Shown here one piece after another: positions 1 through 8,492 of a stretch of DNA of 64,000 nucleotides. The position numbers and the translations under genes were made by a program. This DNA comes from Clostridiaceae bacterium. Lineage in GTDB: Bacteria; Bacillota; Clostridia; DSM-8532. The stretch is taken from assembly GCA_012521705.1 (NCBI GenBank), contig JAAYLX010000027.1, positions 1 through 64,000 of the forward strand. Direction: 5' to 3'. The notes under the pieces were generated by a model that saw nothing but the letters and a program-made list of their open reading frames with translations, was not told where the DNA came from and made no database searches. Position 1 is the stretch's first letter, and the number at the start of each line of letters is the position of its first letter.

Positions 1-2140
1 CAACAAGTACAAAATTAGTACCCGAAAACGACATTTTCAAAAGGCCCTTTTTATGCATTTTGGTATTGACTTTTACAGTAACAATAGATTCAGCATAAGA
101 GGCTGCATTTTCTATTGAAGAAATCAGCATTTCCCACTTTTGCTTATATCCAGCCCCCTTATACCCGTCAACAGCCGCTTGTACCATCCACCCATCTATC
201 GAACTAAACGAGTTTAAATAATTAGTTAAATCTTCGATAGCTCCCTCAGAGGGATTATCTGCAAGAATGAACGTTTTTGAATCATGTTCAGCTATAATAC
301 AACCTTTGGAATAATCACATTTAATCAATATAGACAATGCTTTTCCAATCCTGTCAAGATCAAAATAACATTCAGCTTCTTTATATATATCTTCAGAAAA
401 AGTAGCCGGTAATAATATTGATTCTGGGTTTGGTATTTCTAAAGCTAATTCGATTTCATCTTCAAGAGTTATATCTGCATTACTTTGATATAGGAGATTC
501 AGCTCATCGATACTCGCCGGAAGTGGGTGGTAAAGGCGTACTTTTCCAGGAATGTAGGATAATTTATCCGCATACCTGTTAACAAATTCTGCTACTTTGG
601 CAGGTGAAAAACTTTCACCATTATAAACGATAGGCTCAAATTCACGATACTTGATAGCATATATCTTGCGTCGAATTTCTGCCAATTGCCTAATTATTTC
701 TTCTCTCTGTCTTGCAGAAATTTCTACTATTTTTTTAAGCTCGTTTGAGGTATGCCTTGACAAAAAGTCTGTAATTCCATCAATCGAGCGCATCATATCA
801 AGATTGGTATCATCCAACACAGAAACACATAGGTCTTGTATCGCTTCAGGTACATGATTTTTAAGAACTGACAATGCTTTCTTGGTTTGACTCGTAACTA
901 AAACACTTTTCCCTTGAGCGAGAAAGTGCCCCAATAGATTTGCTATAGTATGCGTCTTTCCCGTCCCAGGAGGTCCCTGTACCAATACAGCATTGTAAAG
1001 CTCAATCCTCTCTGCTATTTCAAGCTGTTCACGATTGGCTTCTTTTGAAAGAAGGATATCAACATTTTCTCCATTTAAAGCAGCTAACTGCTCGTCAATC
1101 GTCAATTCACGATCATCATCTGGTATCTCTATAGTGCCTGCGTCCACAAGATCAATCAAATGTTCCGGTATATAACCTGTCTTCTCAATATTTGCGATTA
1201 TTTCCTCGAGTGCCTTAAGTGTACCATCAAGTCTTCTACGAATAAAATACACTGGAGACCATTGAGTTATTATCTTATCACCGCGATCTGGCTGTTCATA
1301 CTCGTCCTTAATAAACTTACTGTCAGGACATAGACGATGTGTCAGAATTTTTAAGTAATCTGGTGTATTATGTCGGTCTAATGGATGGTAATAATTCTCA
1401 CGCAAATCATCTTTTAGTTCCCTAATAACGCCATAATTAATATCGGTCATTTCTTGTAACAAAAGTGTGTAGAGCTCAGGCTCGACATCCGTATCACTTA
1501 TTCTAATGACGTTTTCCTTTGCATCAAAATCAAATTTTACTCTCTTCAATATAACTGGATGAAATATAGATTCGTTACTTAATTCACGCATTAAGCCGTT
1601 TCCTACCATAAACTCGAGAGTTTCAGATTCACGCTCAATGTCAGTATATGCCTGAAAAAGGCGTGTAAAGAATTGCCGTGTTTCATTAATAATTCGCTGC
1701 TTATCCACCCATTTATTTCGTAATTCAATCCACCTCTCGAATGCTTGAACTCGAATAGTTGAATTTTCAAAGTACTCAATATTCTGAAGTGTATCTTCAT
1801 CATCAGATAATACTTGATCTGGCTCAACTAAAGTTTTTTTCAAAATAGGAGTGTTTGTGAATTTATCCCACCCTGGTTCAAGCCATTTAGCTATTATATT
1901 TGGGGGTTCAGGGCAGCGTTGGAAATCTGGTTTTCTTACTTCCAACAACACCATATTGTCATTCACATCTTCTTCAACGCTATCGCGAAAGAAAATAGTT
2001 ATATTTTCTGGGTCATTTGGAATATCCTTCAGAAAGCAAGTCCAAGGCTGTTTTCTGATGTCAGTAACGACTGTATATTTAAGAGCGCAAAGCTCTCTAA
2101 TGTATCTATATAGAGATAATATTTTTTCGGTATTAGTCAT
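1..2140 (-). CDS. Superfamily 1 (DNA2/NAM7-like) AAA ATPase/helicase, 3' end beyond window
   Basis: An open frame of about 713 codons runs leftward off the window without a stop, so the C-terminal part is missing. It starts at ATG (2138-2140) behind a GAGGTG ribosome-binding site. A textbook Walker A, GPPGTGKT, lies at residues 389-396 and is followed by a helicase Ia-like stretch (VLVTSQTKKAL). This is typical of AAA_11/UvrD-like superfamily 1 nucleic-acid ATPases with a long N-terminal extension. The Walker B and later motifs would lie outside the window. A small Cro/CI-type regulator sits 57 bp upstream on the same strand, so the two probably form one transcription unit. Such large helicases with a small HTH partner are common in defence or mobile loci; that role is inference. 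Base composition is more AT-rich than lysA next door. Confidence 0.85.
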   Translation of the reverse strand, partial: MTNTEKILSLYRYIRELCALKYTVVTDIRKQPWTCFLKDIPNDPENITIFFRDSVEEDVNDNMVLLEVRKPDFQRCPEPPNIIAKWLEPGWDKFTNTPILKKTLVEPDQVLSDDEDTLQNIEYFENSTIRVQAFERWIELRNKWVDKQRIINETRQFFTRLFQAYTDIERESETLEFMVGNGLMRELSNESIFHPVILKRVKFDFDAKENVIRISDTDVEPELYTLLLQEMTDINYGVIRELKDDLRENYYHPLDRHNTPDYLKILTHRLCPDSKFIKDEYEQPDRGDKIITQWSPVYFIRRRLDGTLKALEEIIANIEKTGYIPEHLIDLVDAGTIEIPDDDRELTIDEQLAALNGENVDILLSKEANREQLEIAERIELYNAVLVQGPPGTGKTHTIANLLGHFLAQGKSVLVTSQTKKALSVLKNHVPEAIQDLCVSVLDDTNLDMMRSIDGITDFLSRHTSNELKKIVEISARQREEIIRQLAEIRRKIYAIKYREFEPIVYNGESFSPAKVAEFVNRYADKLSYIPGKVRLYHPLPASIDELNLLYQSNADITLEDEIELALEIPNPESILLPATFSEDIYKEAECYFDLDRIGKALSILIKCDYSKGCIIAEHDSKTFILADNPSEGAIEDLTNYLNSFSSIDGWMVQAAVDGYKGAGYKQKWEMLISSIENAASYAESIVTVKVNTKMHKKGLLKMSFSGTNFVLV

Positions 2141-2197
2141 TCAAAACACCTCAACTGTAGCATTTGTAGTGAAACTTTATATTAATTTTGTTTTCAA

Positions 2198-2419
2198 TTA
2201 ACATTTATCTTCCATCTTATTAGGCACAAATTCCATAATATCTTTAAAATCGACACCAAGAGCTGAACAAATCTTTGCAAGAACATCCATACTTACGTAT
2301 TCATTTTTAGAAAGTTTTGAAACTGACGATGGACTGATACTTGCAACTGTCTGCAAATCTTTCTTCTTCATATCTCGGTCAATCAACAATTTCCAGAGTT
2401 TTTTATAGCTGACGGACAT
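2198..2419 (-). CDS. Small Cro/CI-type (XRE, HTH_26-like) transcriptional regulator
   Basis: A protein of 73 residues starting MSVSYKKLWKLL. An in-frame ATG 11 codons upstream has no ribosome-binding site, whereas the ATG chosen here follows GGAGAGGTG with 6-base spacing. The body is a single helix-turn-helix with the SPSSVSKLSKNEYVS recognition region and the VLAKICSALGVDFKDI tail typical of the short Cro/CI family found beside restriction, toxin and other accessory genes. It is upstream of and co-directional with the helicase gene and likely autoregulates the pair, although no operator was identified. Confidence 0.85.
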   Translation of the reverse strand: MSVSYKKLWKLLIDRDMKKKDLQTVASISPSSVSKLSKNEYVSMDVLAKICSALGVDFKDIMEFVPNKMEDKC

Positions 2420-2827
2420 TCCTGTCACCTCTCCACTTGATATATTTTCCATTTTAGCAGAAATTATTCATAATTGCAATTATAACACTGTGATCGTGAA
2501 GATTTATTACATTTTTTAAATAATTATTGTAATATTTTTATGATTCTTCATAGAAGGGAAAGACAAAAAATTTGCTTTACGTTGTAATGAACTATAAGTT
2601 TTTAAAAAAACTCAGGACAATACTAACATCATCAAGGTCGCATGAACTTAATTGCAAACTATAGTACTACACATTAAGATATACCTTTTTATATAGTTAA
2701 CTCGCAATAACAATTATCTGATAGAAAAATAAAAATCGGCATAGTTATACCAAACTATGTCGATTTTTTCAGCATTTTTTTCTATGAAGCTTCTAAAAAT
2801 TAAATGGTTTTCAAGCTAAAAAGTATA
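2420..2827. other. AT-rich intergenic region between the helicase locus and lysA
   Basis: About 400 bp without a convincing ORF. It holds the lysA terminator at its right end and presumably the promoter of the HTH-helicase unit at its left end. No attachment site, insertion sequence or RNA gene was recognised. It marks the junction between an accessory-looking locus and conserved chromosomal genes. Confidence 0.5.
2730..2770 (-). terminator. Rho-independent terminator after lysA
   Basis: Near-perfect inverted repeat: ATCGGCATAGTT pairs with AACTATGTCGAT around a six-base loop, flanked by A5 on one side and T6 on the other. It can work in both directions and lies about 60 bp beyond the lysA stop. 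Confidence 0.8.
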
Positions 2828-4141
2828 TCATAGGTCCTCAGGGATTATATCATTACGGACAATGTCCTCGTAATCCTCACCTTTTACTATTACCCTTGCC
2901 TTTCCGTCCTTCACAAGAACAACTGGCGGACGGCCGGTCCTGTTATAATTCATGGACATTGAATAGTTGTATGCCCCGGTATCCAATACTGCCAAAATAT
3001 CTCCAGGCTTGACATCAGCAAGCGGAACATCTTTTCCAAGAAGGTCGCCGGATTCACAGTGCTTGCCTGCAACAGTTACAATCTGATCTTTTGGAGCGCT
3101 CATTCTGTTTGCCAGAACAAAAGTATATTTGGATTCATAAAGAGCGTAACGGGGATTATCGCTCATGCCGCCGTCAATGGCAACATATTTGCGGACATTC
3201 TTTATATCCTTTACCGGGCCCACGGTATACAGGGTAATACCTGCGTTTGCAACAATTGCGCGGCCGGGTTCCATTAAGATAAAAGGTGTTTCAAGACCGT
3301 ATTCACCGCAAATCTTCTTTACAGTGTCGGATACTGACTTAATATATTTTGCATAATGGATGTAATCATCTTCTTCGGTATACTGAACACCATATCCACC
3401 ACCCAGGTTCAGCTCTGTAATGACAATCCCGTATCTTTCTTTAAGGTCAGCCATTACTTTCAACATAACCTGAACTGTTTTCTCGAATGGTTCCAGCTCA
3501 AATATCTGTGAGCCTATATGGCAATGCAGCCCGACCAGTTCAATATTCTCAAAACATTTTGCCATCCGGGCAAATTCAAAAATTTCTCCATTCTCCACTG
3601 CTACTCCGAACTTTGAATCAATTTGCCCGGTCAATATATAATCATGGGTATGAGCTTCAATGCCGGGTTTGACTCTTACAGAGATCCTGGCATTCACACC
3701 TTTTTCCTGACACAAACTGTTCAATACAGTAAGCTCATGAACACTGTCAACTACTATCCTTCCAATGCCGGAATCCAAAGCTTCGGACAATTCTTTAGGG
3801 GATTTGTTGTTGCCATGGAAATATACCTTCTCCATGGGGAAACCGGCTTTTTTTGCCGTATAAAGTTCGCCGCCCGAAACTACGTCAAGGCCGAGGCCTT
3901 CCTGATGAGCAATCCTGCATATTGCAGTGGTACAGAAAGCTTTGCTTGCGTAAAGAACCAGTCCTTTTCCTTCATAGAATTCATCAAAAGCATTCTTGAA
4001 GATTCGCATATTATTGCGGATTGTATACTCGTCCATCACATAGAGCGGGGTTCCGAACTCCTTTACAAGTTCAACACTGTCACATCCCCCGATTACAAGA
4101 TGATCTTTTTCGTTCACATAAATGTTTCTGTTTTCTGCCAT
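2828..4141 (-). CDS. lysA: Diaminopimelate decarboxylase
   Basis: Converts meso-diaminopimelate to lysine and CO2 using PLP, the last step of lysine synthesis. The 437-residue protein has the usual length. Visible signatures are the PLP lysine in LYASKAF (K67), HCHIGSQ, the glycine-rich GGGYG and the CESGDLLGKD motif that completes the dimeric active site. The gene stands alone between two terminators. No lysine riboswitch was recognised in the 270 bp upstream. Confidence 0.96.
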   Translation of the reverse strand: MAENRNIYVNEKDHLVIGGCDSVELVKEFGTPLYVMDEYTIRNNMRIFKNAFDEFYEGKGLVLYASKAFCTTAICRIAHQEGLGLDVVSGGELYTAKKAGFPMEKVYFHGNNKSPKELSEALDSGIGRIVVDSVHELTVLNSLCQEKGVNARISVRVKPGIEAHTHDYILTGQIDSKFGVAVENGEIFEFARMAKCFENIELVGLHCHIGSQIFELEPFEKTVQVMLKVMADLKERYGIVITELNLGGGYGVQYTEEDDYIHYAKYIKSVSDTVKKICGEYGLETPFILMEPGRAIVANAGITLYTVGPVKDIKNVRKYVAIDGGMSDNPRYALYESKYTFVLANRMSAPKDQIVTVAGKHCESGDLLGKDVPLADVKPGDILAVLDTGAYNYSMSMNYNRTGRPPVVLVKDGKARVIVKGEDYEDIVRNDIIPEDL

Positions 4142-4303
4142 TCTACCATCTCCGGAAAAAGTATGTGTAAATTCTTCTGAATATGCATTGAAGCTTATTT
4201 ACATATTACTTCGCTTTAACTTTTTATGTTACAAAAGTTTATCATTCCAACATAACTTTTGCAAGTTTCACTTTTCAATTATGCAAAATTTATTTCACTT
4301 AGT

Positions 4304-4335
4304 TATAAAAAAAGAGCAGTATGCTCTGCTCTTAC
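4304..4335 (-). terminator. Terminator after the iorA-iorB-aminotransferase operon
   Basis: AAGAGCAG and CTGCTCTT pair across a six-base loop. On the minus strand the stem is followed by seven T residues, which fits the end of the operon transcribed from about 8070. Confidence 0.8.
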
Positions 4336-4414
4336 TTTCATAAAAATCCAATTCAATGAAATCTGTTCTGCATAAACCTGCATTCCGCATACTTCAAATA
4401 TTATGATATTTTAC

Positions 4415-5605
4415 TCAGCCACACAAACCATATTCTCCGGCAAGTTTTGTAAATGCCTGCAGGCTGTTTTCAATTACAGTCATGTCGGTACAAAAGGCAA
4501 TTCTCACATAGCCGGGGCAGCCGAATCCGCTTCCGGGAACCAGGAGAAGATTGTATTTCGTCGCAGTTTTGCAGAATTCTTTGTCATCCTCAATTGGTGA
4601 TTTCATAAACAGATAGAAAGTACCCTGGGGCTTGACACATTTAAAACCAATTCCGGTTAAATGATTATAAAGTATATCGCGCTTTTTCCTGTAATTATCT
4701 ATGCCCACCGCGGTCTCAAGATTATCTGCAACAACTTTCTGGAATAGTGAAGGAGCGTTTACAAAGCCCAAAGTTCTGTTTAAAGTCACCATAACGGATA
4801 TAAGCGTTTCCACGTCGGGTATTCTGCTTGATGCTGCAATATACCCGATTCTTTCACCCGGAAGGGCCAGGGACTTACTGAAAGAATTAATTGAAATGCT
4901 TTTGGGGAAAATGGAAAGGACCTCCGGAACCTCAGCTCCGTCGTAAACAAGGCTTGTATACGGCTCATCTGAAATTATAAATATATTTGTTCCAAGTTCC
5001 TTTTCTTTGCGTTCAAGAACTTCCCTTAATTTTTCAAGGTTTTCCCTGCTATAGATAACACCTGTGGGATTATTGGGCGAATTAAGGATAATGGCCTTGG
5101 TTTTATCAGTAATAGCTTTTTCAACAGCCACCTCATCAATCAAAAAAGTATCCTTGGCAGTGTTAACAATTACAGGTGTCCCCCCTGCATTGTCTATATA
5201 GGACAAATACTCTACAAAGAAAGGAGCCAGGACAATAACTTCCTCCCCGGGATTTAACAGGGATTTTAAAACCACGTTAAGCCCCGCAGCGGCGCCGCAA
5301 ACCATAATAATATTGTTCTGGGTAAGCTCAACTCCAGTTTTCTTTGTCATGTATTTTGCGACTTTTTCCCTCACATCAGGAAAGCCGGCGTTGTTCATAT
5401 ATTTATGAAGATTCGGCTCATTGCTGTTGACGTATCCTTTAAGAGAGTCCAAAACCTCTTTGGGAGGTTCGATTTCAGGGTTTCCAAGGCTGAAATCGTA
5501 GACATTTTCTTCACCGTATAACTTTTTAAGACGTGCGCCTTCTTCAAACATGGCACGAATCATGGATGATTTTGACAGGCTTGCGACTATTTTTTCATTA
5601 AACAT
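4415..5605 (-). CDS. Class I PLP aminotransferase, probably aromatic or broad specificity
   Basis: A fold-type I aminotransferase of 396 residues with the PLP lysine in SFSKSLALPGERIGY (K244), NSPNNPTG near 175-182 and the cofactor-binding ISDEPY (D213). Its start codon overlaps the stop of iorB by one base (TAATG), so the two are translationally coupled. Context suggests it interconverts aromatic amino acids and the 2-oxo acids (indolepyruvate, phenylpyruvate) used by IorAB. The substrate itself cannot be read from the sequence, and an aspartate aminotransferase activity remains possible. Confidence 0.88.
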   Translation of the reverse strand: MFNEKIVASLSKSSMIRAMFEEGARLKKLYGEENVYDFSLGNPEIEPPKEVLDSLKGYVNSNEPNLHKYMNNAGFPDVREKVAKYMTKKTGVELTQNNIIMVCGAAAGLNVVLKSLLNPGEEVIVLAPFFVEYLSYIDNAGGTPVIVNTAKDTFLIDEVAVEKAITDKTKAIILNSPNNPTGVIYSRENLEKLREVLERKEKELGTNIFIISDEPYTSLVYDGAEVPEVLSIFPKSISINSFSKSLALPGERIGYIAASSRIPDVETLISVMVTLNRTLGFVNAPSLFQKVVADNLETAVGIDNYRKKRDILYNHLTGIGFKCVKPQGTFYLFMKSPIEDDKEFCKTATKYNLLLVPGSGFGCPGYVRIAFCTDMTVIENSLQAFTKLAGEYGLCG

Positions 5606-6189
5606 TACTTTACCTCCTCAAAATCATAGCCCATATTGAAGGCTTTTATATTCATTTCGATAAACTGGGGCTTTACATTCCTCTCTATGGCTTTTATCCA
5701 GATATCTCTGTCAATGTCGGTATGTTTTGCCATAACCCCTATCATAACCATATTCACTGCTTTTATATTCCCGCAGGACCTGGCGATGTCAAGAGCAGGC
5801 ACCGAAATGGCCTGAGGGTAATCGGCCTTGATTTTATCAATAATGTTCTCAGGATAGACAGCTTTGCCGGTTATTACAGGCATAGGGTCAATTCTCTGGG
5901 AGTTTACTATTATGGAGCCGTCCTTTTTGGCATAGTCTATCCATCTTAAGGCTTCAAGCTGTTCAAAACAGAGAAGAATATCTGCCTCATTCTTCTCAAC
6001 AATTGGTGAATATACGACTTCACCCATTTTTACATAAGTTACAACACTTCCGCCCCTTTGGGACATTCCGTGAACTTCCGATACTTTAACGTCCAGACCC
6101 AAACTTACTGCTACATCGCCCAAAACACGGCTTGTGAGAAGTGTTCCCTGTCCACCTACTCCTACTATCATAATTGATCTGTTTATCAT
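5605..6189 (-). CDS. iorB: Indolepyruvate:ferredoxin oxidoreductase, beta subunit
   Basis: Gamma-domain-type subunit (194 residues, usual length) with the N-terminal GVGGQGTLL signature and the SEVHGMSQRGGSV motif of 2-oxoacid:ferredoxin oxidoreductases. With IorA it oxidatively decarboxylates aryl pyruvates to acyl-CoA, reducing ferredoxin. It overlaps iorA by four bases and the aminotransferase by one, a tightly coupled three-gene operon for fermentation of aromatic amino acids. Confidence 0.93.
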   Translation of the reverse strand: MINRSIMIVGVGGQGTLLTSRVLGDVAVSLGLDVKVSEVHGMSQRGGSVVTYVKMGEVVYSPIVEKNEADILLCFEQLEALRWIDYAKKDGSIIVNSQRIDPMPVITGKAVYPENIIDKIKADYPQAISVPALDIARSCGNIKAVNMVMIGVMAKHTDIDRDIWIKAIERNVKPQFIEMNIKAFNMGYDFEEVK

Positions 6190-7928
6190 TCTACGCCACC
6201 TGCCTTTTCTATTGCGTTAAAACGGCATACCTTTGTGCACAGGTTACAGCCGACACAAAGGGCGCTGTTAATTTCTATATGTCCGCCCTTGTCAACAATA
6301 GCAGGGCAGCCCAGCCTCATGCACATACGGCAGGTTGTGCATTTATCAGAATTAATGGTTAAAGGCTTGCCATGTTTTACATACTTCAGCAATGCGCAGG
6401 GTCTTTGGGCTATTATAACTGAGGGTTCTTCTGCAGCAATTTCTTCCCTGACAACCTTCTCAAATTCTGAAAGATCGAATGGATCGCAGATTCTGACCCG
6501 CTCTATGCCAATTGCCTGGCATAGTTTTTCAAGATCAACCTGTTTTGTGGGTTCTCCCTTTATTGTATATCCTGTCGTCGGGTTGTCCTGATGTCCTGTC
6601 ATTCCTGTAATAGAGTTGTCAAGTATGATTACAGTACTTGTTCCTTTGTTATAGACTATATCAATGAGGCCTGTAATACCTGAATGGATGAAAGTTGAGT
6701 CCCCAATAACCGCAACGGTCTTTCTTGCTGCGTCAGTACCGCGCGCCTTCTCCATACCATGGGCCATGCCAATGCTGGCACCCATACATACAGTGGTATC
6801 AACTGATTCAAGAGGTGCAATAGCGCCCAGTGTATAGCAGCCTATATCTCCCATTACGTTGAGTTTTAATTTTTTCAGAACATAGTATGTACCCCTGTGT
6901 GGACATCCCGGACAGAGTACGGGTGGTCTTGCCGGCACATCCTCATTGAGATTGTTAAGCTTTTCTTCCTTAATACCCAAAAGTCTTTCTTTTATGAGAC
7001 CGGCGCTGTATTCACCGATTACAGGAAGGAGTTCCTTACCGATGACTTTGATTTCCATTTTAAGGCACTGATTCTCAATAAATGGCTCCAATTCCTCGAT
7101 AACATACAGGGTTTCAACTTCTTTGGCAAAATCCCTGATTAGCCCTTCAGGAAGAGGATGAACCATGCCCAGCTTGAGGAACGAAGCATCCGGGAAAACT
7201 TCTTTTGAATACTGGTATGATATTCCACTGGTAATAATACCGATCTTTTTATCTCCCCACTCAATACGGTTCAGCCCTGAATTATTGGAATACTCCCTTA
7301 ATTTCTTCATTCGCTCTTCAACAAGAGGATGTCGTCTTTTGGCATAACCAGGCATCATAACATATTTTGCGGGATTCTTTACATAGGGTTTTAGCTCATA
7401 ATTAATTCTGTCATTCAGCTCCACAAGTCCTCTGGAGTGTGAAACCCTTGTTGAAAGCCTTACAATAACAGGTGTATCAAATTCTTCACTTATTTCAAAG
7501 GCGATTTTGGTAAATTCCTTGCATTCCCTGCTGTCAGACGGCTCTAAAACGGGAACCTTTGCCCCGCGTGCGATAATTCTTGTGTCCTGTTCGTTCTGGG
7601 AGCTGTGCATTCCGGGATCGTCAGCAACAAACAGCACAAGACCGCCGTTCACCCCCGTGTAAGATGCGGTAAAAAGCGGATCGGCAGCAACATTAAGGCC
7701 TACATGCTTCATGGAGCAGCAGGATCTCGCCCCGGCAACAGAAGCACCTATTGCTACCTCAAGGGCAACCTTCTCATTTGGCGCCCATTCAGCAAAAATC
7801 TCATCATATTGGGCTATACATTCGGTAATTTCAGTACTGGGTGTACCGGGATAAGCAGTGGCAACGCCGACTCCCGCCTCATAGACACCGCGCGCGATGG
7901 CCTCGTTACCAAGTAACAGCTTCTTCAT
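6186..7928 (-). CDS. iorA: Indolepyruvate:ferredoxin oxidoreductase, alpha subunit
   Basis: Catalytic subunit of 580 residues. It begins with the pyrimidine-binding domain (AYPGTPSTEITE) and continues with a thiamine diphosphate domain (CPGCPHRGTYY, GDIGCYTLG, GDSTFIHSG). It ends in two ferredoxin-type 4Fe-4S motifs with cysteines at 530, 533, 536, 541 and 558, 561, 564, 568. The enzyme is cytoplasmic and oxygen-sensitive, fitting an obligate anaerobe. Translation starts behind AGAAGGAG. A sigma-A promoter lies about 150 bp upstream. Confidence 0.96.
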   Translation of the reverse strand: MKKLLLGNEAIARGVYEAGVGVATAYPGTPSTEITECIAQYDEIFAEWAPNEKVALEVAIGASVAGARSCCSMKHVGLNVAADPLFTASYTGVNGGLVLFVADDPGMHSSQNEQDTRIIARGAKVPVLEPSDSRECKEFTKIAFEISEEFDTPVIVRLSTRVSHSRGLVELNDRINYELKPYVKNPAKYVMMPGYAKRRHPLVEERMKKLREYSNNSGLNRIEWGDKKIGIITSGISYQYSKEVFPDASFLKLGMVHPLPEGLIRDFAKEVETLYVIEELEPFIENQCLKMEIKVIGKELLPVIGEYSAGLIKERLLGIKEEKLNNLNEDVPARPPVLCPGCPHRGTYYVLKKLKLNVMGDIGCYTLGAIAPLESVDTTVCMGASIGMAHGMEKARGTDAARKTVAVIGDSTFIHSGITGLIDIVYNKGTSTVIILDNSITGMTGHQDNPTTGYTIKGEPTKQVDLEKLCQAIGIERVRICDPFDLSEFEKVVREEIAAEEPSVIIAQRPCALLKYVKHGKPLTINSDKCTTCRMCMRLGCPAIVDKGGHIEINSALCVGCNLCTKVCRFNAIEKAGGVE

Positions 7929-8077
7929 CTACTTCGTCTCCTTCTGCTTTTAAATACAAAACTTAAGCAAAGCCAATAACATATCAGAGCTTAAGCAACA
8001 ATACCAAACGATTATGCATCGAAATGCCTGTCATAAATGTCTTCGATCTATGTATTGTCTTTCAACCAATTATTCTA

Positions 8078-8107
8078 ATTATAACAGTGATGCATGTATA
8101 AAATCAA
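8078..8107 (-). promoter_or_regulatory. Sigma-A type promoter of the ior operon
   Basis: On the minus strand TTGATT (8102-8107) and TATAAT (8078-8083) are separated by 18 bp, giving a leader of about 140 bases before iorA. The -35 box lies only about 25 bp from the inverted-repeat end of the GC-rich element. Confidence 0.65.
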
Positions 8108-8132
8108 TTAAAATACTATTCTGCTTTATCAT

Positions 8133-8492
8133 AGTGCAGTTGAGTGTTTACTCGTCTCCGGCTCAGGAAAGATTTTTAGTGCAAAGGCTCTGCCTTTCAC
8201 GCGTCCTCAGCTCAGGAAAGCTGTAAGGCTCAACGCTCGTTCTCTTGGGGTACGCGGGCGAACTTGCCATCCGGGCAAGCGCCGCTCGCTCGACATCCTG
8301 TCGATCGCCCCCAATCGAACTTCGCATTTCGCCAACAGCTTTTTGCCTTCGCTTGCGGATTGCTCAAAGACAGATCCATTTGCACTAAAAAAGTGATCAA
8401 AAAAGCAAGTGCCGCAAAGACTGCGCCGCTTGCACTTGAAAAACTGTTAATAAACTTCTCCCGAAAGGCAATAATTGTTCTCAAACTGCACT
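8133..8492. repeat. GC-rich, structured element with terminal inverted repeats (MITE-like or RNA-like)
   Basis: A 360-bp block between iorA and the chemotaxis gene is bounded by inverted copies of AGTGCAGTT(T)GAG (8133-8144 and 8480-8492). A second, longer imperfect inverted match pairs about 8172-8197 with 8366-8390. The core is much richer in G+C than its flanks and can fold into a three-way arrangement: TTGGGG (8245-8250) with CCCCAA (8309-8314), enclosing CTTGCC/GGCAAG (8263-8279) and CGACA/TGTCG (8291-8303). The right end supplies the last three codons and stop of the neighbouring gene. No transposase is present. A non-autonomous mobile element or an intergenic structured repeat are both possible; the overlapping short ORFs on each strand look like by-products. 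Confidence 0.55.

Noticed and set aside
3623-4180. 185-codon plus-strand ORF opposite lysA
   Set aside because: Shadow of lysA; no family match recognised.
4142-4300. Lysine riboswitch upstream of lysA
   Set aside because: The leader is too short and AT-rich, and lacks the five-helix lysine aptamer motifs.
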